Below are positions 32,979-43,137 of a DNA stretch of 64,000 nt, in pieces; position 1 is the stretch's first letter; every line of letters begins with the position of its first letter. The notes below the pieces were generated by a model. It saw only the letters and a list, made by a program, of their open reading frames with translations, had not been told where the DNA came from and searched no databases. The stretch lies in the NCBI GenBank assembly GCA_034090045.1, contig JAXDTI010000003.1, positions 124,001 through 188,000 on the forward strand. Reading direction: 5' to 3'. This stretch comes from JAXDTI01 sp034090045 (GTDB taxonomy: Bacteria > Actinomycetota > Actinomycetes > Actinomycetales > Actinomycetaceae). The position numbers and the translations under genes are program-made.

Positions 32979-34424
32979 GTGTCCAATACTCGCAAAGCAG
33001 TTATTTCGATTGTAGCTATACTGGTCACCCTGGTCGTTGCTGCCGGCGCCTATATAGGTTACTTCGCAGGTGGGAAGCACGCCCTACCCGGCAGTAAAGT
33101 AGGCGCGGTAAAGGTAACCGGTATGACCCGACCGCAAATACAAGCCCAGCTGGAAAAAGCCGTGAAGAACTCAAAGGTAGATATTTCCGGCAAAGATGTA
33201 CAGGCAAGCAAGGCTTCACTGGCGGATATGGGGATGAAGATAGATGCCGTAGCAGTATCGAAACAGGTTCTCGAAGCCAATAGCGACTGGACGAAGTACA
33301 TTACCGCCCCGTTCGTTGGCAACCAGGTCAAGGTTCCGGTCGAGACAGACAACGAAAAGCTCTATAAATACACTCAAATGCTCACTGGAAACAGCTCAAA
33401 AACCAAAGCCCCAATTGAACCGAGTATCATCACCCAAGACGGTGTTTTCGTCACCAAGCCGGGAGTGGAGGGCAGAGGAGTTTCCCCAAAGAAACTCCAG
33501 ACAGCAGCACAGAACCTGGTGGACACTCAAAAAAGCGTGAAGCTCACCGCGGTAATTGAAAACACGAAGCCAATGCTGTCAGAAAGCGACTTAGCCGATT
33601 ATGCCGAAACAGCAAATAAGCTGATAAAACCGGAAATCAAACTGCAGGTAGGCAAAGATACCCTCACGGTTCCAGCATCCGCTAAAGCAGCATGGGTTGA
33701 TTTGAGCGGCGACTCCCCGAAGCTGGATGACAAGAAAGTGACCGAATACGTCAAAAAGGCTGGCGAACCGCTAGTAGTTGAACCTGTTACCGGTGTCAAA
33801 TACGTAAACTCGAAAGGTGCAGTAACGCTCGTTAAAACAGAGGCGGTTCCAGCTATAGAGGTCATTAACACCGATGAGATAACACAATCAATATGTAAAA
33901 ACATTCATTCCGGAGTGAACACTCACGAGACCTTTGAAACAAAAACTGCTGAAGAACAGTGGGAGATTAAGCGGGTTGCAGAAGGAGCAGAAAACCTGGC
34001 CTACCCGGCAGTAGAAGGTGAAAAGTGGATTGATGTTAATCTAACCTCAAAGACTATGACTGCCTATGTTGGCGCAGATGCGGTCAGAGGACCAATCCAC
34101 ATTATCCCCGGTTACACCGCTGCAAACAGCCCCTGGGGCGCCGACACTACAACCATCGAGGGTGTAAACGAAATATACCTCAAGTATCCTTCACAAACTA
34201 TGCAAGGTCTTAACCCTGATGGAACCAAGTACAAGACTCCCGGTGTTCCGTCTGTAATGTACTTTAACGGAAGCTACGCAATTCACGGCGCCTGGTGGTG
34301 GACTGATGCACAGTACGCCGCTGGCGCAGGCGGCTCACACGGGTGCGTAAACACTCCGGTAGCTGAAGCAAAGTGGTTTTACGACTGGGCACCTATAGGA
34401 ACAACAGTTGTAACACACAAATGA
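32979..34424 (+). CDS. L,D-transpeptidase (YkuD domain)
   Basis: 481 residues. An N-terminal TM segment (about 9-30) anchors an extracellular protein. There are two putative peptidoglycan-binding/PG4-type regions (about 40-310), then a C-terminal YkuD domain with catalytic His436 and SHGCVN (His454, Cys456). It should form 3-3 cross-links or attach proteins to peptidoglycan. The GTG at 32979 has GGAGAG 6 nt upstream and is better than the GTG at 32967. The coding sequence is visibly richer in A (Lys AAA, Asn AAC, Thr ACA) than its neighbours, and it runs opposite to both flanking genes. Confidence 0.9.
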   Translation: MSNTRKAVISIVAILVTLVVAAGAYIGYFAGGKHALPGSKVGAVKVTGMTRPQIQAQLEKAVKNSKVDISGKDVQASKASLADMGMKIDAVAVSKQVLEANSDWTKYITAPFVGNQVKVPVETDNEKLYKYTQMLTGNSSKTKAPIEPSIITQDGVFVTKPGVEGRGVSPKKLQTAAQNLVDTQKSVKLTAVIENTKPMLSESDLADYAETANKLIKPEIKLQVGKDTLTVPASAKAAWVDLSGDSPKLDDKKVTEYVKKAGEPLVVEPVTGVKYVNSKGAVTLVKTEAVPAIEVINTDEITQSICKNIHSGVNTHETFETKTAEEQWEIKRVAEGAENLAYPAVEGEKWIDVNLTSKTMTAYVGADAVRGPIHIIPGYTAANSPWGADTTTIEGVNEIYLKYPSQTMQGLNPDGTKYKTPGVPSVMYFNGSYAIHGAWWWTDAQYAAGAGGSHGCVNTPVAEAKWFYDWAPIGTTVVTHK

Positions 34425-34448
34425 TTTAAGAGTAGTGTTTGTTGAAGG

Positions 34449-35873
34449 TCAAATATCCTCGTGGCTGCCTACGTGGTGAACACGAATGGAGTTTGTGTGA
34501 CCGGCGCGCCCCAGCGGTAACCCGCCCACGTAAACAGCAACATCACCTTCGCTGACAAGACCTCTGCGCAAGAGTTGATCCTCCGCAGAGTGAATCAGCG
34601 GATACATCCGATCCCCGGTCAGTTCCACCATATAGGCACTGATCCCCCAGGCTAGCGCTAACTGTCGTCTCGTCTCTTCGCGATAGCAAAAGGCCAGTAG
34701 CGGAATTGTGGGACGCAGCCGCGCCAGCTGCCGAGCGGTAGCGCCAGAATCGGTAAACGCCGCCACATATTTCGCACCGGTCTTTTGCCCAATCAGGAGA
34801 CCATGGCGAGCAATAATGGACTCCCAGTCCAACTCACTGTCCTTGATCTTGGCGAAATGCTTCGTTCCGTGTTCCTCAGCAGCCTCGATAATACGAGCCA
34901 TGGTTTCGACTGTCTGAACCGGATATTCACCCACTGCCGTCTCCCCGGAGAGCATAACCGCAGAAGCTCCGTCCCAAACAGCATTCGCGCAGTCGGAGGC
35001 CTCTGCTCTGGTGGGACGGGCATTGTGAATCATTGATTCCAGCACCTGCGTGGCAACAATAACCGGTTTCGCCTGTGAACGAGCCATTTCTATAGCCTGC
35101 TTTTGCACGGTCGGCACATCTTCCAATGGCATCTCGACCCCCAGGTCACCACGAGCCACCATTATCCCATCAAATGCCTGGACTATCTCTTCCAGGTGCT
35201 CAACTGCCTGCGGTTTTTCTATTTTCGCGAGCACTGGGAGACGTCGCCCCACCTCATCCATAACCGCGTGAACCGCGTCAATATCCGCGGGTTTTCGAAC
35301 AAATGACAGTGCGATGAAATCTACCTCTTGGGTGAGCGCCCAACGCAGATCCTCGGTATCTTTTTCAGTGAGTGCCGGCACCGAAACAGCCGCACCCGGC
35401 AGATTGAGTCCTTTATGGTCAGAAACCACGCCACCAACCACAACTTCGGTAACCACATCGGTTGCGTTTACTGCCTTTACTCGCAACACGATGTTGCCGT
35501 CATCGAGCAGAAGCGTGTCGCCTATGCTGCAATCCCCAGGTAAACCGGTATAGGTTGTAGATACGATCTCTGAAGTTCCGGGAACGTCCCGAGTTGTGAC
35601 GATAAAAGTCTGACCGCTATCGAGGTAGACGGCTCCCTCGGTAAAAGTACCGAGACGTATTTTGGGGCCTTGAAGGTCAACGAGAATCGCCACCGGCAGT
35701 TCAAACTCGGATGCGACCCGCCGCACCCGGGATATTTCCTCGGCGTGTTCCGTTTGGGTGCCGTGGGAACGATTGATGCGAACCACATTCATACCGGCTC
35801 TAATCAGGGAACGAATCTGGTCCTCAGTACTGCTGGCTGGACCCAGCGTGCAAACAATTTTTGATCGTCTCAT
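34449..35873 (-). CDS. pyk: Pyruvate kinase
   Basis: 474 residues; last step of glycolysis, phosphoenolpyruvate to pyruvate with ATP formation. Motifs: KIVCTLGPAS, VVRINRSHG, LVDLQGPKIRLG, the catalytic KIEKPQA, MVARGDLGVEMP and an allosteric C-terminal domain. The residue in the K+ site region (ARGDLG) is usual. The promoter places transcription start at the ATG. It is convergent with the L,D-transpeptidase gene. Confidence 0.97.
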   Translation of the reverse strand: MRRSKIVCTLGPASSTEDQIRSLIRAGMNVVRINRSHGTQTEHAEEISRVRRVASEFELPVAILVDLQGPKIRLGTFTEGAVYLDSGQTFIVTTRDVPGTSEIVSTTYTGLPGDCSIGDTLLLDDGNIVLRVKAVNATDVVTEVVVGGVVSDHKGLNLPGAAVSVPALTEKDTEDLRWALTQEVDFIALSFVRKPADIDAVHAVMDEVGRRLPVLAKIEKPQAVEHLEEIVQAFDGIMVARGDLGVEMPLEDVPTVQKQAIEMARSQAKPVIVATQVLESMIHNARPTRAEASDCANAVWDGASAVMLSGETAVGEYPVQTVETMARIIEAAEEHGTKHFAKIKDSELDWESIIARHGLLIGQKTGAKYVAAFTDSGATARQLARLRPTIPLLAFCYREETRRQLALAWGISAYMVELTGDRMYPLIHSAEDQLLRRGLVSEGDVAVYVGGLPLGRAGHTNSIRVHHVGSHEDI

Positions 35874-35879
35874 ACATTC

Positions 35880-35885
35880 AGACTA
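35880..35885 (-). promoter_or_regulatory. pyk -10 box, leaderless spacing
   Basis: Minus-strand TAGTCT followed by 6 nt and the pyk ATG at 35873; no Shine-Dalgarno sequence and no good -35. Confidence 0.55.
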
Positions 35886-35953
35886 TCCAATATGGCTTCG
35901 TTACGCCGCCAGCCCATAGCTGTTGGACGGATACACCAAAAACAACTAGCGGA

Positions 35954-36880
35954 TCAGTGCTGGCAGCCGGGACACCAATAGAGTTTCCGACCGGCCAGCA
36001 TCCGCATTTTGACAGTACCGCCACAGCGCACACACAGCTCACCGGCACGACCATACACATAGTGTTTAAGTGCCACACCTCCGATAACTTCACCCTCGGA
36101 GGTACGCATATTGCCCTCGCGATATCCGCGCTCCAACATCACGGTTATTTCGCCCCACAGTGCAGTGAGGCGAACTTCGGAAACAATAGTACGCATAGGT
36201 GAAATTCCAGCACGAAACAGACATTCGGCTCGATACACGTTACCGATGCCGGATGCCACAGACTGTTCCATGAGCAGGACCGCTATCGGACGGGAACGTT
36301 TACGTATGGCAGCGATAAAAGCTGAAGTCCCATCTCCCGGTGCCAGCGGATCGACACCTAAACGTGACTTTAAGGCTCCATAAGCTTCCGAGTCGAGTAC
36401 CTCACAGGCGGTTGGCCCTGACAGATCCGCAACCGTATGTTCAGTGAGTAGCCGTAACCGAACATTTGGTGCAGGCTCATCCGGTTTATAGGCAGTGTCT
36501 GGAGGAACGGGTTGATTACTCAGGGCACGCTCGTTCAGTTTTCCGGGAGCTGCTTGAAAGAGATCCAGGGCTGATTCAGGTTGTGGATGGGCGGCGGCAA
36601 AGGTCGGGCGCGGGGCACCGATAAAGGGCGGCCCTGTATAGTTTTCATCCCCAGCGAGACACCATGAACCATATATTCCCAGGTGAACATGCAAATATTC
36701 GGAACCGAAACGCAGAAAGAAGTGCTTGCCGTTAGCGATTGCTTCTTCGAGTATCCGACCGTTCAGATGTTTCGCACCCGCTCTGAACCTCCCCTGCGGG
36801 GAGCTGACCGTGAGGTTTTGACCGGCAAACCAGTGTTGCATTACTGCAGCTAACCGGTGCGTCAAGTGTCCTTCAGGCAT
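35954..36880 (-). CDS. Fpg/Nei-family DNA glycosylase (endonuclease VIII-like)
   Basis: 308 residues; removes oxidised bases and cleaves the abasic site. Start MPEGH places the catalytic Pro2-Glu3 at the N-terminus, which decides the start over the frame beginning at 36895; GGGGGAG precedes it. The H2TH region (MEQSVASGIGNVYRAECLF) and the zinc finger CVRCGG...CPGCQ are intact. MPEGHLTHRLA and SSPQGRF resemble mycobacterial Rv2464c rather than Fpg. A Pro-rich insert at about residues 100-140 is longer than in relatives. It is divergent from pepO. Confidence 0.9.
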   Translation of the reverse strand: MPEGHLTHRLAAVMQHWFAGQNLTVSSPQGRFRAGAKHLNGRILEEAIANGKHFFLRFGSEYLHVHLGIYGSWCLAGDENYTGPPFIGAPRPTFAAAHPQPESALDLFQAAPGKLNERALSNQPVPPDTAYKPDEPAPNVRLRLLTEHTVADLSGPTACEVLDSEAYGALKSRLGVDPLAPGDGTSAFIAAIRKRSRPIAVLLMEQSVASGIGNVYRAECLFRAGISPMRTIVSEVRLTALWGEITVMLERGYREGNMRTSEGEVIGGVALKHYVYGRAGELCVRCGGTVKMRMLAGRKLYWCPGCQH

Positions 36881-36966
36881 TACCCACTCCCCCATTTCTG
36901 CTGTTTATAAGCCTACGATATAGGGCTGCGTGTCGGGCAGATAGGGCAAAGGTAGGTGGCTGGCGA

Positions 36967-36972
36967 TAGTCT
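36967..36972 (+). promoter_or_regulatory. pepO -10 box, leaderless spacing
   Basis: TAGTCT, then 7 nt, then ATG at 36980. The -35 is weak. This supports ATG 36980 over a GTG at 36956. Confidence 0.6.
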
Positions 36973-36979
36973 TAAAGGC

Positions 36980-38872
36980 ATGAGCAAATATCGTCCACAA
37001 GATGACCTGTACCGCTACCTGAATGCCGATTGGCTGACCACCCACGAGATTCCAGCAGACCGGGCAAGCGATGGTATCTTTTATGAGTTGCGTGACCGCT
37101 CTGAGGAAGCCTGTAAAGAAATAATCGAAGCCGACATACCCGCCGGACCCGGACGCGGCCTTCTGGCTTCGCTATACAGCTCCTTTATGGACGCGGAGGC
37201 GATTGAGGAGCGAGGACTTCAGGATTTGGTTGCCGATTTCGCTCGTATTGATAAGGCTGTAGACGAGGGCGAATTAGCTGAAGTACTGGCCAGTTTGGAA
37301 GCTGAAGGCTGCGGTTCATGGCTGGATTTATATGTTTATCAGGATCCAAATGATGCCCAGCGTTATCGGCTATGGCTAGAGCAGGGCGGTCTGGGGTTGC
37401 CCGATGAAGCCTATTACCATGCCGAGGAATACGCCCCGATTCGGCGGCAGTACCTGGTGTTTCTGGAACGCCTTATTGAGGCTGCTGAACTCGATATTAG
37501 CGCCGCTGAAGTGATGGAACTGGAGACTTCTTTTGCCGCTGAACACTGGGACAATGTGCGTGCCCGGGATGCGCAAGCCCGGAATAATCCGCGCACCCTC
37601 AAACAGCTTCAAGCTGAAGCTCCAGATTGGGATTGGCTGCGCTATTTCACTGCTCTCGGTTTCGATACCCAGCTGCTCGACCAGATTATTGTGGCGATGC
37701 CGGATACGATTGCCGCACAGGCTCAAATCTTTACTTCTGCCGCTCCTCGGATTCAACGAGAGTGGATAAAAATCCAGTTGATAGGGACCTTTTCGAGTGT
37801 CCTGCCTGAGCGTTTCGTGCAAATCTATTTCGATTTCTATTCCACAGTGCTGGCTGGAATCACCGAGATGAAGCCCCGCTGGAAACGCGGTGTCGCCCAG
37901 GTGGAGCACAACCTGGGCGAGCTTCTGGGACAGGCCTATGTTGACAAGTATTTCCCACCCTCCACCCGTGAAGCTGCAAACGAACTGGTGGATGCGCTTC
38001 TGGATGCCTATCGTGACTCAATAGCGAGCCTGGAATGGATGGGACCTGAGACCCGCCGCGCCGCACAGGAAAAACTAGACAGGTTCCTGCCAAAAATTGG
38101 CTATCCAAGTCGCTGGAAAAACCTGCCGATTGATTTCGCTAAGGAAGCGCCAATAATCGAAAAAATCCGAGCCTGTATCGGTGCCGAGATGGCTGATGCG
38201 GTAGCAAAACTGGGGCGCGAAGCAGATCGCAGCGAATGGCTGATGACCCCGCAAACCGTGAATGCTTACTATAACCCGGCAGCAAATGAAATAGTGTTTC
38301 CGGCAGCGATACTCCAGCCCCCTTTCTTTGACCCCGAACGCAGTGATGCCGAAAACTTTGGGGCGATCGGCGCGGTTATCGGTCACGAAATCGGTCACGG
38401 TTTCGATGACCAGGGTTCACACTACGACGGTGACGGGAACCTCAATGAATGGTGGAGCGCTTCTGACCGTGCCGAGTTTGAACGCCGCACCCGCGGTCTG
38501 ATTGAACAGTACAACGCCTATTCCCCGGAGGGCACCGATGCGCATGTAAACGGCGAACTGACAATCGGTGAAAACATAGGTGACCTGGGCGGTCTAGAGG
38601 TGGCATATCTGGCTTGGCAGAAACGCTGCGCGGCGAAAGCCACCCCTAACCCGGGTGACGCCCGACAGTTCTTTGAATCCTGGGCCTATACCTGGCGAAC
38701 CAAAGTGCGACCTCAGATGGCTGAACAGCTTTTGGCCATTGACCCGCATTCACCGGCAGAGTTTCGCTGTAACGGCGTGGTGCGAAATATCGACGCCTTC
38801 CATGAAACCTATGGGACCCAGCCAGGAGACGCACTGTACCTGGAAGAATCTGAACGCATCAAAATCTGGTAA
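36980..38872 (+). CDS. pepO: M13 family metalloendopeptidase
   Basis: 630 residues. A neprilysin-type zinc endopeptidase for short peptides: HExxH in IGHEIGHGFDDQG, the third ligand in ENIGDLGG, plus the NAYYNP substrate-binding motif and RCNG near the C-terminus. There is no signal peptide, so it acts in the cytoplasm, as in lactobacilli and other actinobacteria. A 39-base gap leads to pepN in the same direction; together with pepP the window is rich in peptide-degrading enzymes. Confidence 0.95.
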   Translation: MSKYRPQDDLYRYLNADWLTTHEIPADRASDGIFYELRDRSEEACKEIIEADIPAGPGRGLLASLYSSFMDAEAIEERGLQDLVADFARIDKAVDEGELAEVLASLEAEGCGSWLDLYVYQDPNDAQRYRLWLEQGGLGLPDEAYYHAEEYAPIRRQYLVFLERLIEAAELDISAAEVMELETSFAAEHWDNVRARDAQARNNPRTLKQLQAEAPDWDWLRYFTALGFDTQLLDQIIVAMPDTIAAQAQIFTSAAPRIQREWIKIQLIGTFSSVLPERFVQIYFDFYSTVLAGITEMKPRWKRGVAQVEHNLGELLGQAYVDKYFPPSTREAANELVDALLDAYRDSIASLEWMGPETRRAAQEKLDRFLPKIGYPSRWKNLPIDFAKEAPIIEKIRACIGAEMADAVAKLGREADRSEWLMTPQTVNAYYNPAANEIVFPAAILQPPFFDPERSDAENFGAIGAVIGHEIGHGFDDQGSHYDGDGNLNEWWSASDRAEFERRTRGLIEQYNAYSPEGTDAHVNGELTIGENIGDLGGLEVAYLAWQKRCAAKATPNPGDARQFFESWAYTWRTKVRPQMAEQLLAIDPHSPAEFRCNGVVRNIDAFHETYGTQPGDALYLEESERIKIW

Positions 38873-38911
38873 CAATTTTTTTAGCAGAGTCGAAACGAAA
38901 GAAGGACACCC

Positions 38912-41440
38912 ATGCCCGGACAGAACCTGACACAAGCCGAAGCACACCAGCGTGCCGAAACAATCAGCACCGAAACCTACTCCGTAAAACTGGATTTGAC
39001 AGGATCGGATAGCACTTTCCGCTCGGAGAGCCTGATTCGTTTTCGCGCCTCAGCAGACGCGACCTTTCTGGATCTGATTGCCGAGTCGGTGGAATCGGTA
39101 GAGCTTAACGGCTCTGAAATTGACTTCCAATATCAGGATTCACGAATAGAGATTAACGGGTTGCAGGCAGAAAATGAGCTGCGAGTAGTCGCTAACTGTC
39201 GCTATATGCACACCGGTGAGGGGCTGCATCGTTTCGTGGACCCGGTAGATGACGAAGCCTACGTGTACAGCCAATTCGAGGTTCCCGATGCCAGACGCGT
39301 CTACGCTAACTTTGAACAGCCAGATCTGAAAGCACGTTTTACTTTCACGGTTCGGGTGCCCGGCCACTGGACGGTGCTGTCAAATGCTGCGACCCCCGAA
39401 GCGAGCCGGAATCCTGACGGCAGCGCAACCTATCAATTCGGCGAGAGTGAAAAAATATCCACCTATATCACCGCGATTATTGCCGGCCCCCATTTCGGGG
39501 TACATGATCAATTGACCAGCTCTGATGGTCGCACTATCCCCCTGGGAGTCTACTGTCGCCAGTCCCTGGCGGAACACCTGGATGCCGATAGTATCCTCGA
39601 CATCACACGCAAGGGATTCACTTACTACGAGAACCGCTACTCCAGACCCTATCCATTCAGCAAATACGATCAGGTTTTCGTGCCTGAATACAATGCCGGA
39701 GCCATGGAAAACGCCGGATGTATCACTTTCCGTGACGAATATATTTTCCGTTCTCGCCCAGTGGCGGCGCGTGTAGAGAGCCGCGCGAACACGATTCTGC
39801 ACGAGTTGGCGCACATGTGGTTCGGCGATTTGGTCACCATGAAATGGTGGAACGACCTGTGGCTAAATGAATCATTTGCGGAAAATATGTCCTATTCGTG
39901 TCTGGCGGAAGGCACCCAGTATGCTGACGCCTGGACAGGTTTTAACTCGCGCAAGAACTGGGGTTTGCGTTCAGATCAGCTACCGACCACCCACCCGATT
40001 AAAGCAGAGATTACCGACCTGGCTGATGTGGAGGTAAATTTTGATGGAATCACCTATGCCAAGGGGGCGGCGGTACTGCGCCAATTGGTTGCCTGGGTGG
40101 GACGCGAAAACTTTGACCGCGGTTTGAACAGCTATTTCGCCGCCCACGAGTGGAGCAACGCCACCTTAGATGACCTGCTGGAAGAATTAGAGAAAGCCAG
40201 TGGCAGGAACCTGCGGGAATGGTCCAGAGTGTGGCTGGAAGAGGCCGGTATCACCCAGTTACAAGCAGAATCTACATTCACCGACGGTTTGAATGGTCGA
40301 GTCGTTGAGGCATTGCGAATTCACCAGAGCCTGCCGATGCCGGGGACTTCGCTGCGTCCGCAGCGTCTCACGGTGGGCGGTTACTCACTGAGCACAGATG
40401 GAGCGCATCTGGAGCGGATTTGGCGTCTCGAAACCGACATTGACGGTGAACTCAGCGAAGTCAGTGAGGCTGCGGGTCTGCCCTGGCCGGAACTGATTTT
40501 GATTAATGACGAGGATCTGGCGTACGCAAAACTGCGCTTTGATTCCGAGGATCTGGCTTTCATTAGCGAAAATATCGAGAAGTTCTCCGATTCGCTGCCG
40601 CGTGCAGTGCTGCTGTCCCAACTGTGGGATGCGGTGCGCGACGGCCAATTCCCAGCATCGGATTATATTCAGCTGGCGTTGCGCGCACTCACCACTGAGG
40701 AGCATTCCACGGTGGTACAGGCCACGCTAGCCCAGTTGCGTACAGCCCTGGCTATCTACCTGCCGGAGGGAATTCGTACCCAGGTTCGGAATGAAACTTC
40801 CACAGCGATTCGATCTCTCCTGGAATCTGCGAAACCTGGCAGCGATCGGCAGTTGCAGCTAGCCAAAACATTGAGCGCAATCAGTGAGGGAGCGGACACC
40901 ACCTGGGTTGCCGGGTTCTTAAATCAACCGCCAGCAGGCTTGGAAATTGACACTGATTTACGTTGGGAAATCATTCAGGATTTGGCTGCCGCAGGTGAAT
41001 ACGGAGAACGCGAGATTGCTCAGGCAGCTCAGGAAGACGCTACTATGCGGGGAGCAGAACAGGCGGCGCAGGCTCGTGCCGCGCTCGACCCGGCGAATGC
41101 CTGGCAATCGGTACTATCGGACAAGAACCTGCCGAACGCCACAGCAGTCGCAATGATGGACGGTGTATCTGAAGGGCTGCGTCGTCGTCCCCAGCTGGGC
41201 GCGGGCATACTCAGCGAGTATTTCGGGGCGCTGCGGCGCATCTGGCAAGAGTGGACGCATCACATCGCGGAAGACATTGTTGTGGGGCTCTACCCGATCG
41301 AGCTGGTCGGATATCAGGATGTCGTAGGTCGTACCGAAACCTGGCTGATTGAGAACCAGGATGCCGATAAGGCGCTGCGTCGAGTTGTTATCGAGAATCT
41401 CGATAGTGCCCGGCGTGCCCTGCGCCAGCAGCAGCACTGA
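38912..41440 (+). CDS. pepN: Aminopeptidase N (M1)
   Basis: 842-residue cytoplasmic zinc aminopeptidase with broad specificity. GAMEN exopeptidase motif in YNAGAMENAGC, and the zinc site HELAHMWFGDLVTMKWWNDLWLNE (shown here split as HELAH and the glutamate 19 residues later). The C-terminal ERAP1-like helical domain is complete. AAGGACACCC precedes the ATG. It ends 3 bases from the convergent PTS EIIC gene. Confidence 0.96.
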   Translation: MPGQNLTQAEAHQRAETISTETYSVKLDLTGSDSTFRSESLIRFRASADATFLDLIAESVESVELNGSEIDFQYQDSRIEINGLQAENELRVVANCRYMHTGEGLHRFVDPVDDEAYVYSQFEVPDARRVYANFEQPDLKARFTFTVRVPGHWTVLSNAATPEASRNPDGSATYQFGESEKISTYITAIIAGPHFGVHDQLTSSDGRTIPLGVYCRQSLAEHLDADSILDITRKGFTYYENRYSRPYPFSKYDQVFVPEYNAGAMENAGCITFRDEYIFRSRPVAARVESRANTILHELAHMWFGDLVTMKWWNDLWLNESFAENMSYSCLAEGTQYADAWTGFNSRKNWGLRSDQLPTTHPIKAEITDLADVEVNFDGITYAKGAAVLRQLVAWVGRENFDRGLNSYFAAHEWSNATLDDLLEELEKASGRNLREWSRVWLEEAGITQLQAESTFTDGLNGRVVEALRIHQSLPMPGTSLRPQRLTVGGYSLSTDGAHLERIWRLETDIDGELSEVSEAAGLPWPELILINDEDLAYAKLRFDSEDLAFISENIEKFSDSLPRAVLLSQLWDAVRDGQFPASDYIQLALRALTTEEHSTVVQATLAQLRTALAIYLPEGIRTQVRNETSTAIRSLLESAKPGSDRQLQLAKTLSAISEGADTTWVAGFLNQPPAGLEIDTDLRWEIIQDLAAAGEYGEREIAQAAQEDATMRGAEQAAQARAALDPANAWQSVLSDKNLPNATAVAMMDGVSEGLRRRPQLGAGILSEYFGALRRIWQEWTHHIAEDIVVGLYPIELVGYQDVVGRTETWLIENQDADKALRRVVIENLDSARRALRQQQH

Positions 41441-41443
41441 AGC

Positions 41444-42787
41444 CTAGATGTCCTGTGTCTTTCTCCCTGGCGTGGCGGCATTAAAGAACTTGATACCCCA
41501 ATAGAACACCAGGAAATAGATCACAAAATAGGCTGCGGCCAGCGCTAATATGAGCAGTGGTCCGGTTGCCCCCCGGACGGAAAGCTGGGCAGAACGAGTA
41601 AAGTTCACCGCGAAGTCAATCAGGCCAGCAGAAAAAGCAAAACCGTCCCTGATGCCGAGACCGTTGACTACCGCGAAAGCGCTGCCGGTCAAGAACGCGT
41701 GTACCGCAAAAAGCGGCGGCGAGATATAGGCAAAAGCAAACTCGAGTGGCTCGGTGACCCCAACAAAGAACGAACCCAAAGCCCCGGAAAGCATTAGGGT
41801 GCCGGTAGTACGACGGTTTTGTCGCTCAGAGCGCAGATACATGGCCAGAGCAGCCCCCAGTAAACCCCCGAGCAGGATTGGATATAAACCCCCCAGATAG
41901 GTTCCCGGGACGAACCCTTCGGGAGCGAAAGACCCCTCCACTCCAGAAAAGAAACAGGGCATATCTCCCTGCAGTCGGACACCATCGGCGCTAACGCAAC
42001 TGCCAAGAGTGAACCATGGAACCGTGTTCAACAGGTGATGTAAACCCAATGGCACCAACAATCGCTGAGCAGTTCCGAAAAGAAAACCAGACAATACAGT
42101 GTTGCCAGAATGCAGCAGCAAACCAGCCAACCACACGTTAATTATTCGGTCGATGACGGGGAAAACCGCGACCGCTAACGCCCCGAGAGCAGCTGACGCC
42201 AAAGCAGATACCACCGGCACGAAACGCGGCCCGGAAAAAAAGTCGATTCCGCTGGGGAACCGCACCCGGTGTCCTATCCGCCACAGCCAAGCACAGAGCC
42301 ACCCGACAATCATGCCGCCGAGAATCCCATAATCAACCTGGGCATCCCCCGGGACGGCAGCTTCCATCGCAGGAGCCATATAGGTTATTACACCGGAGAA
42401 AACCAGATATCCGACTACGGCTGCCAGAGCCGTCATACCGGTTGCTTTGCGGGCGAAACCAATACATACTCCGACCGCGAAAAGCAGCGGCAGGTTTTCC
42501 ATGACTGCACCACCGGCGGCAGCGAGAAAACCTGCAAAATCGCGAAGTACCGGGAGGTCACGTCCCAGACCTTCGGCCCCCAGCATATCCGGAGCACCGA
42601 GACGCACCAGCAGAGCCGCAATCGGGATCACAGATACCGGAAACATTAGCGAACGCGATAGCCGCTGCCCAAAAGCAAAAACACGACCCGGATTGGTTTC
42701 GCGGCTGCGCTCGGCAGCTACAGTTCCGCGCAGCTTCCAGCCTCGCCGTTTCGCCACCGCACCCCCAAAACTGAAACCGTGACACAT
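41444..42787 (-). CDS. PTS glucose/N-acetylglucosamine-family EIIC permease
   Basis: 447 residues, about 10 TM segments; moves sugar across the membrane while it is phosphorylated by EIIB. Motifs FPVSVIPIAALLVRLG, LPLLFAVGVCIGFA, PLGLHHLLNTVPWF and GVTEPLEFAFAYI (the EPLEF sugar-binding glutamate) place it in the glucose/GlcNAc superfamily. It carries no fused EIIB or EIIA domain; those are two small genes reading the opposite way from a shared 119-base intergenic region. The sugar is not certain; nagA elsewhere in the window makes GlcNAc possible. The start is approximate (a TTG at 42796 is the alternative). Confidence 0.87.
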   Translation of the reverse strand: MCHGFSFGGAVAKRRGWKLRGTVAAERSRETNPGRVFAFGQRLSRSLMFPVSVIPIAALLVRLGAPDMLGAEGLGRDLPVLRDFAGFLAAAGGAVMENLPLLFAVGVCIGFARKATGMTALAAVVGYLVFSGVITYMAPAMEAAVPGDAQVDYGILGGMIVGWLCAWLWRIGHRVRFPSGIDFFSGPRFVPVVSALASAALGALAVAVFPVIDRIINVWLAGLLLHSGNTVLSGFLFGTAQRLLVPLGLHHLLNTVPWFTLGSCVSADGVRLQGDMPCFFSGVEGSFAPEGFVPGTYLGGLYPILLGGLLGAALAMYLRSERQNRRTTGTLMLSGALGSFFVGVTEPLEFAFAYISPPLFAVHAFLTGSAFAVVNGLGIRDGFAFSAGLIDFAVNFTRSAQLSVRGATGPLLILALAAAYFVIYFLVFYWGIKFFNAATPGRKTQDI

Positions 42788-42906
42788 ATCACTCAAATAT
42801 TAGTCTAGCGGAACGACACTGAGTGCTGAAAACTGCTGAACGGTGGGGGAACAATCCGTGTTCATGCTAAATTGAGTTCTGGGTCACAATTGTTTTGGAG
42901 GGCACA

Positions 42907-43137
42907 ATGACGCAGGCCGCACAGCTTTTGGCAGGATTAGGAGGAGCCGACAATATCGATGACCTGGAGTCCTGTATCACCAGGCTGCGCCTGGAAGTGG
43001 CAGATCCGCAGCGCGTTGACGAGGACGCTTTGAGAGCTGCCGGCGCATTCGGTGTAGTGTGCATGGGACGCTCTGTTCAGGTGGTTGTAGGCCCGGTAGC
43101 TGACACGCTCGCTATGGATATTGAGGAGATGCGCTGA
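42907..43137 (+). CDS. PTS EIIB component, glucose family
   Basis: 76-residue phosphocarrier. The phosphorylated cysteine is Cys23 in DLESCITRLRL, the signature of the glucose-family EIIB. It should accept phosphate from the EIIA encoded next and pass it to sugar bound by EIIC. The ATG at 42907 has TGGAGGG 5 nt upstream. Its stop overlaps the EIIA start (TGATG). Confidence 0.92.
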   Translation: MTQAAQLLAGLGGADNIDDLESCITRLRLEVADPQRVDEDALRAAGAFGVVCMGRSVQVVVGPVADTLAMDIEEMR

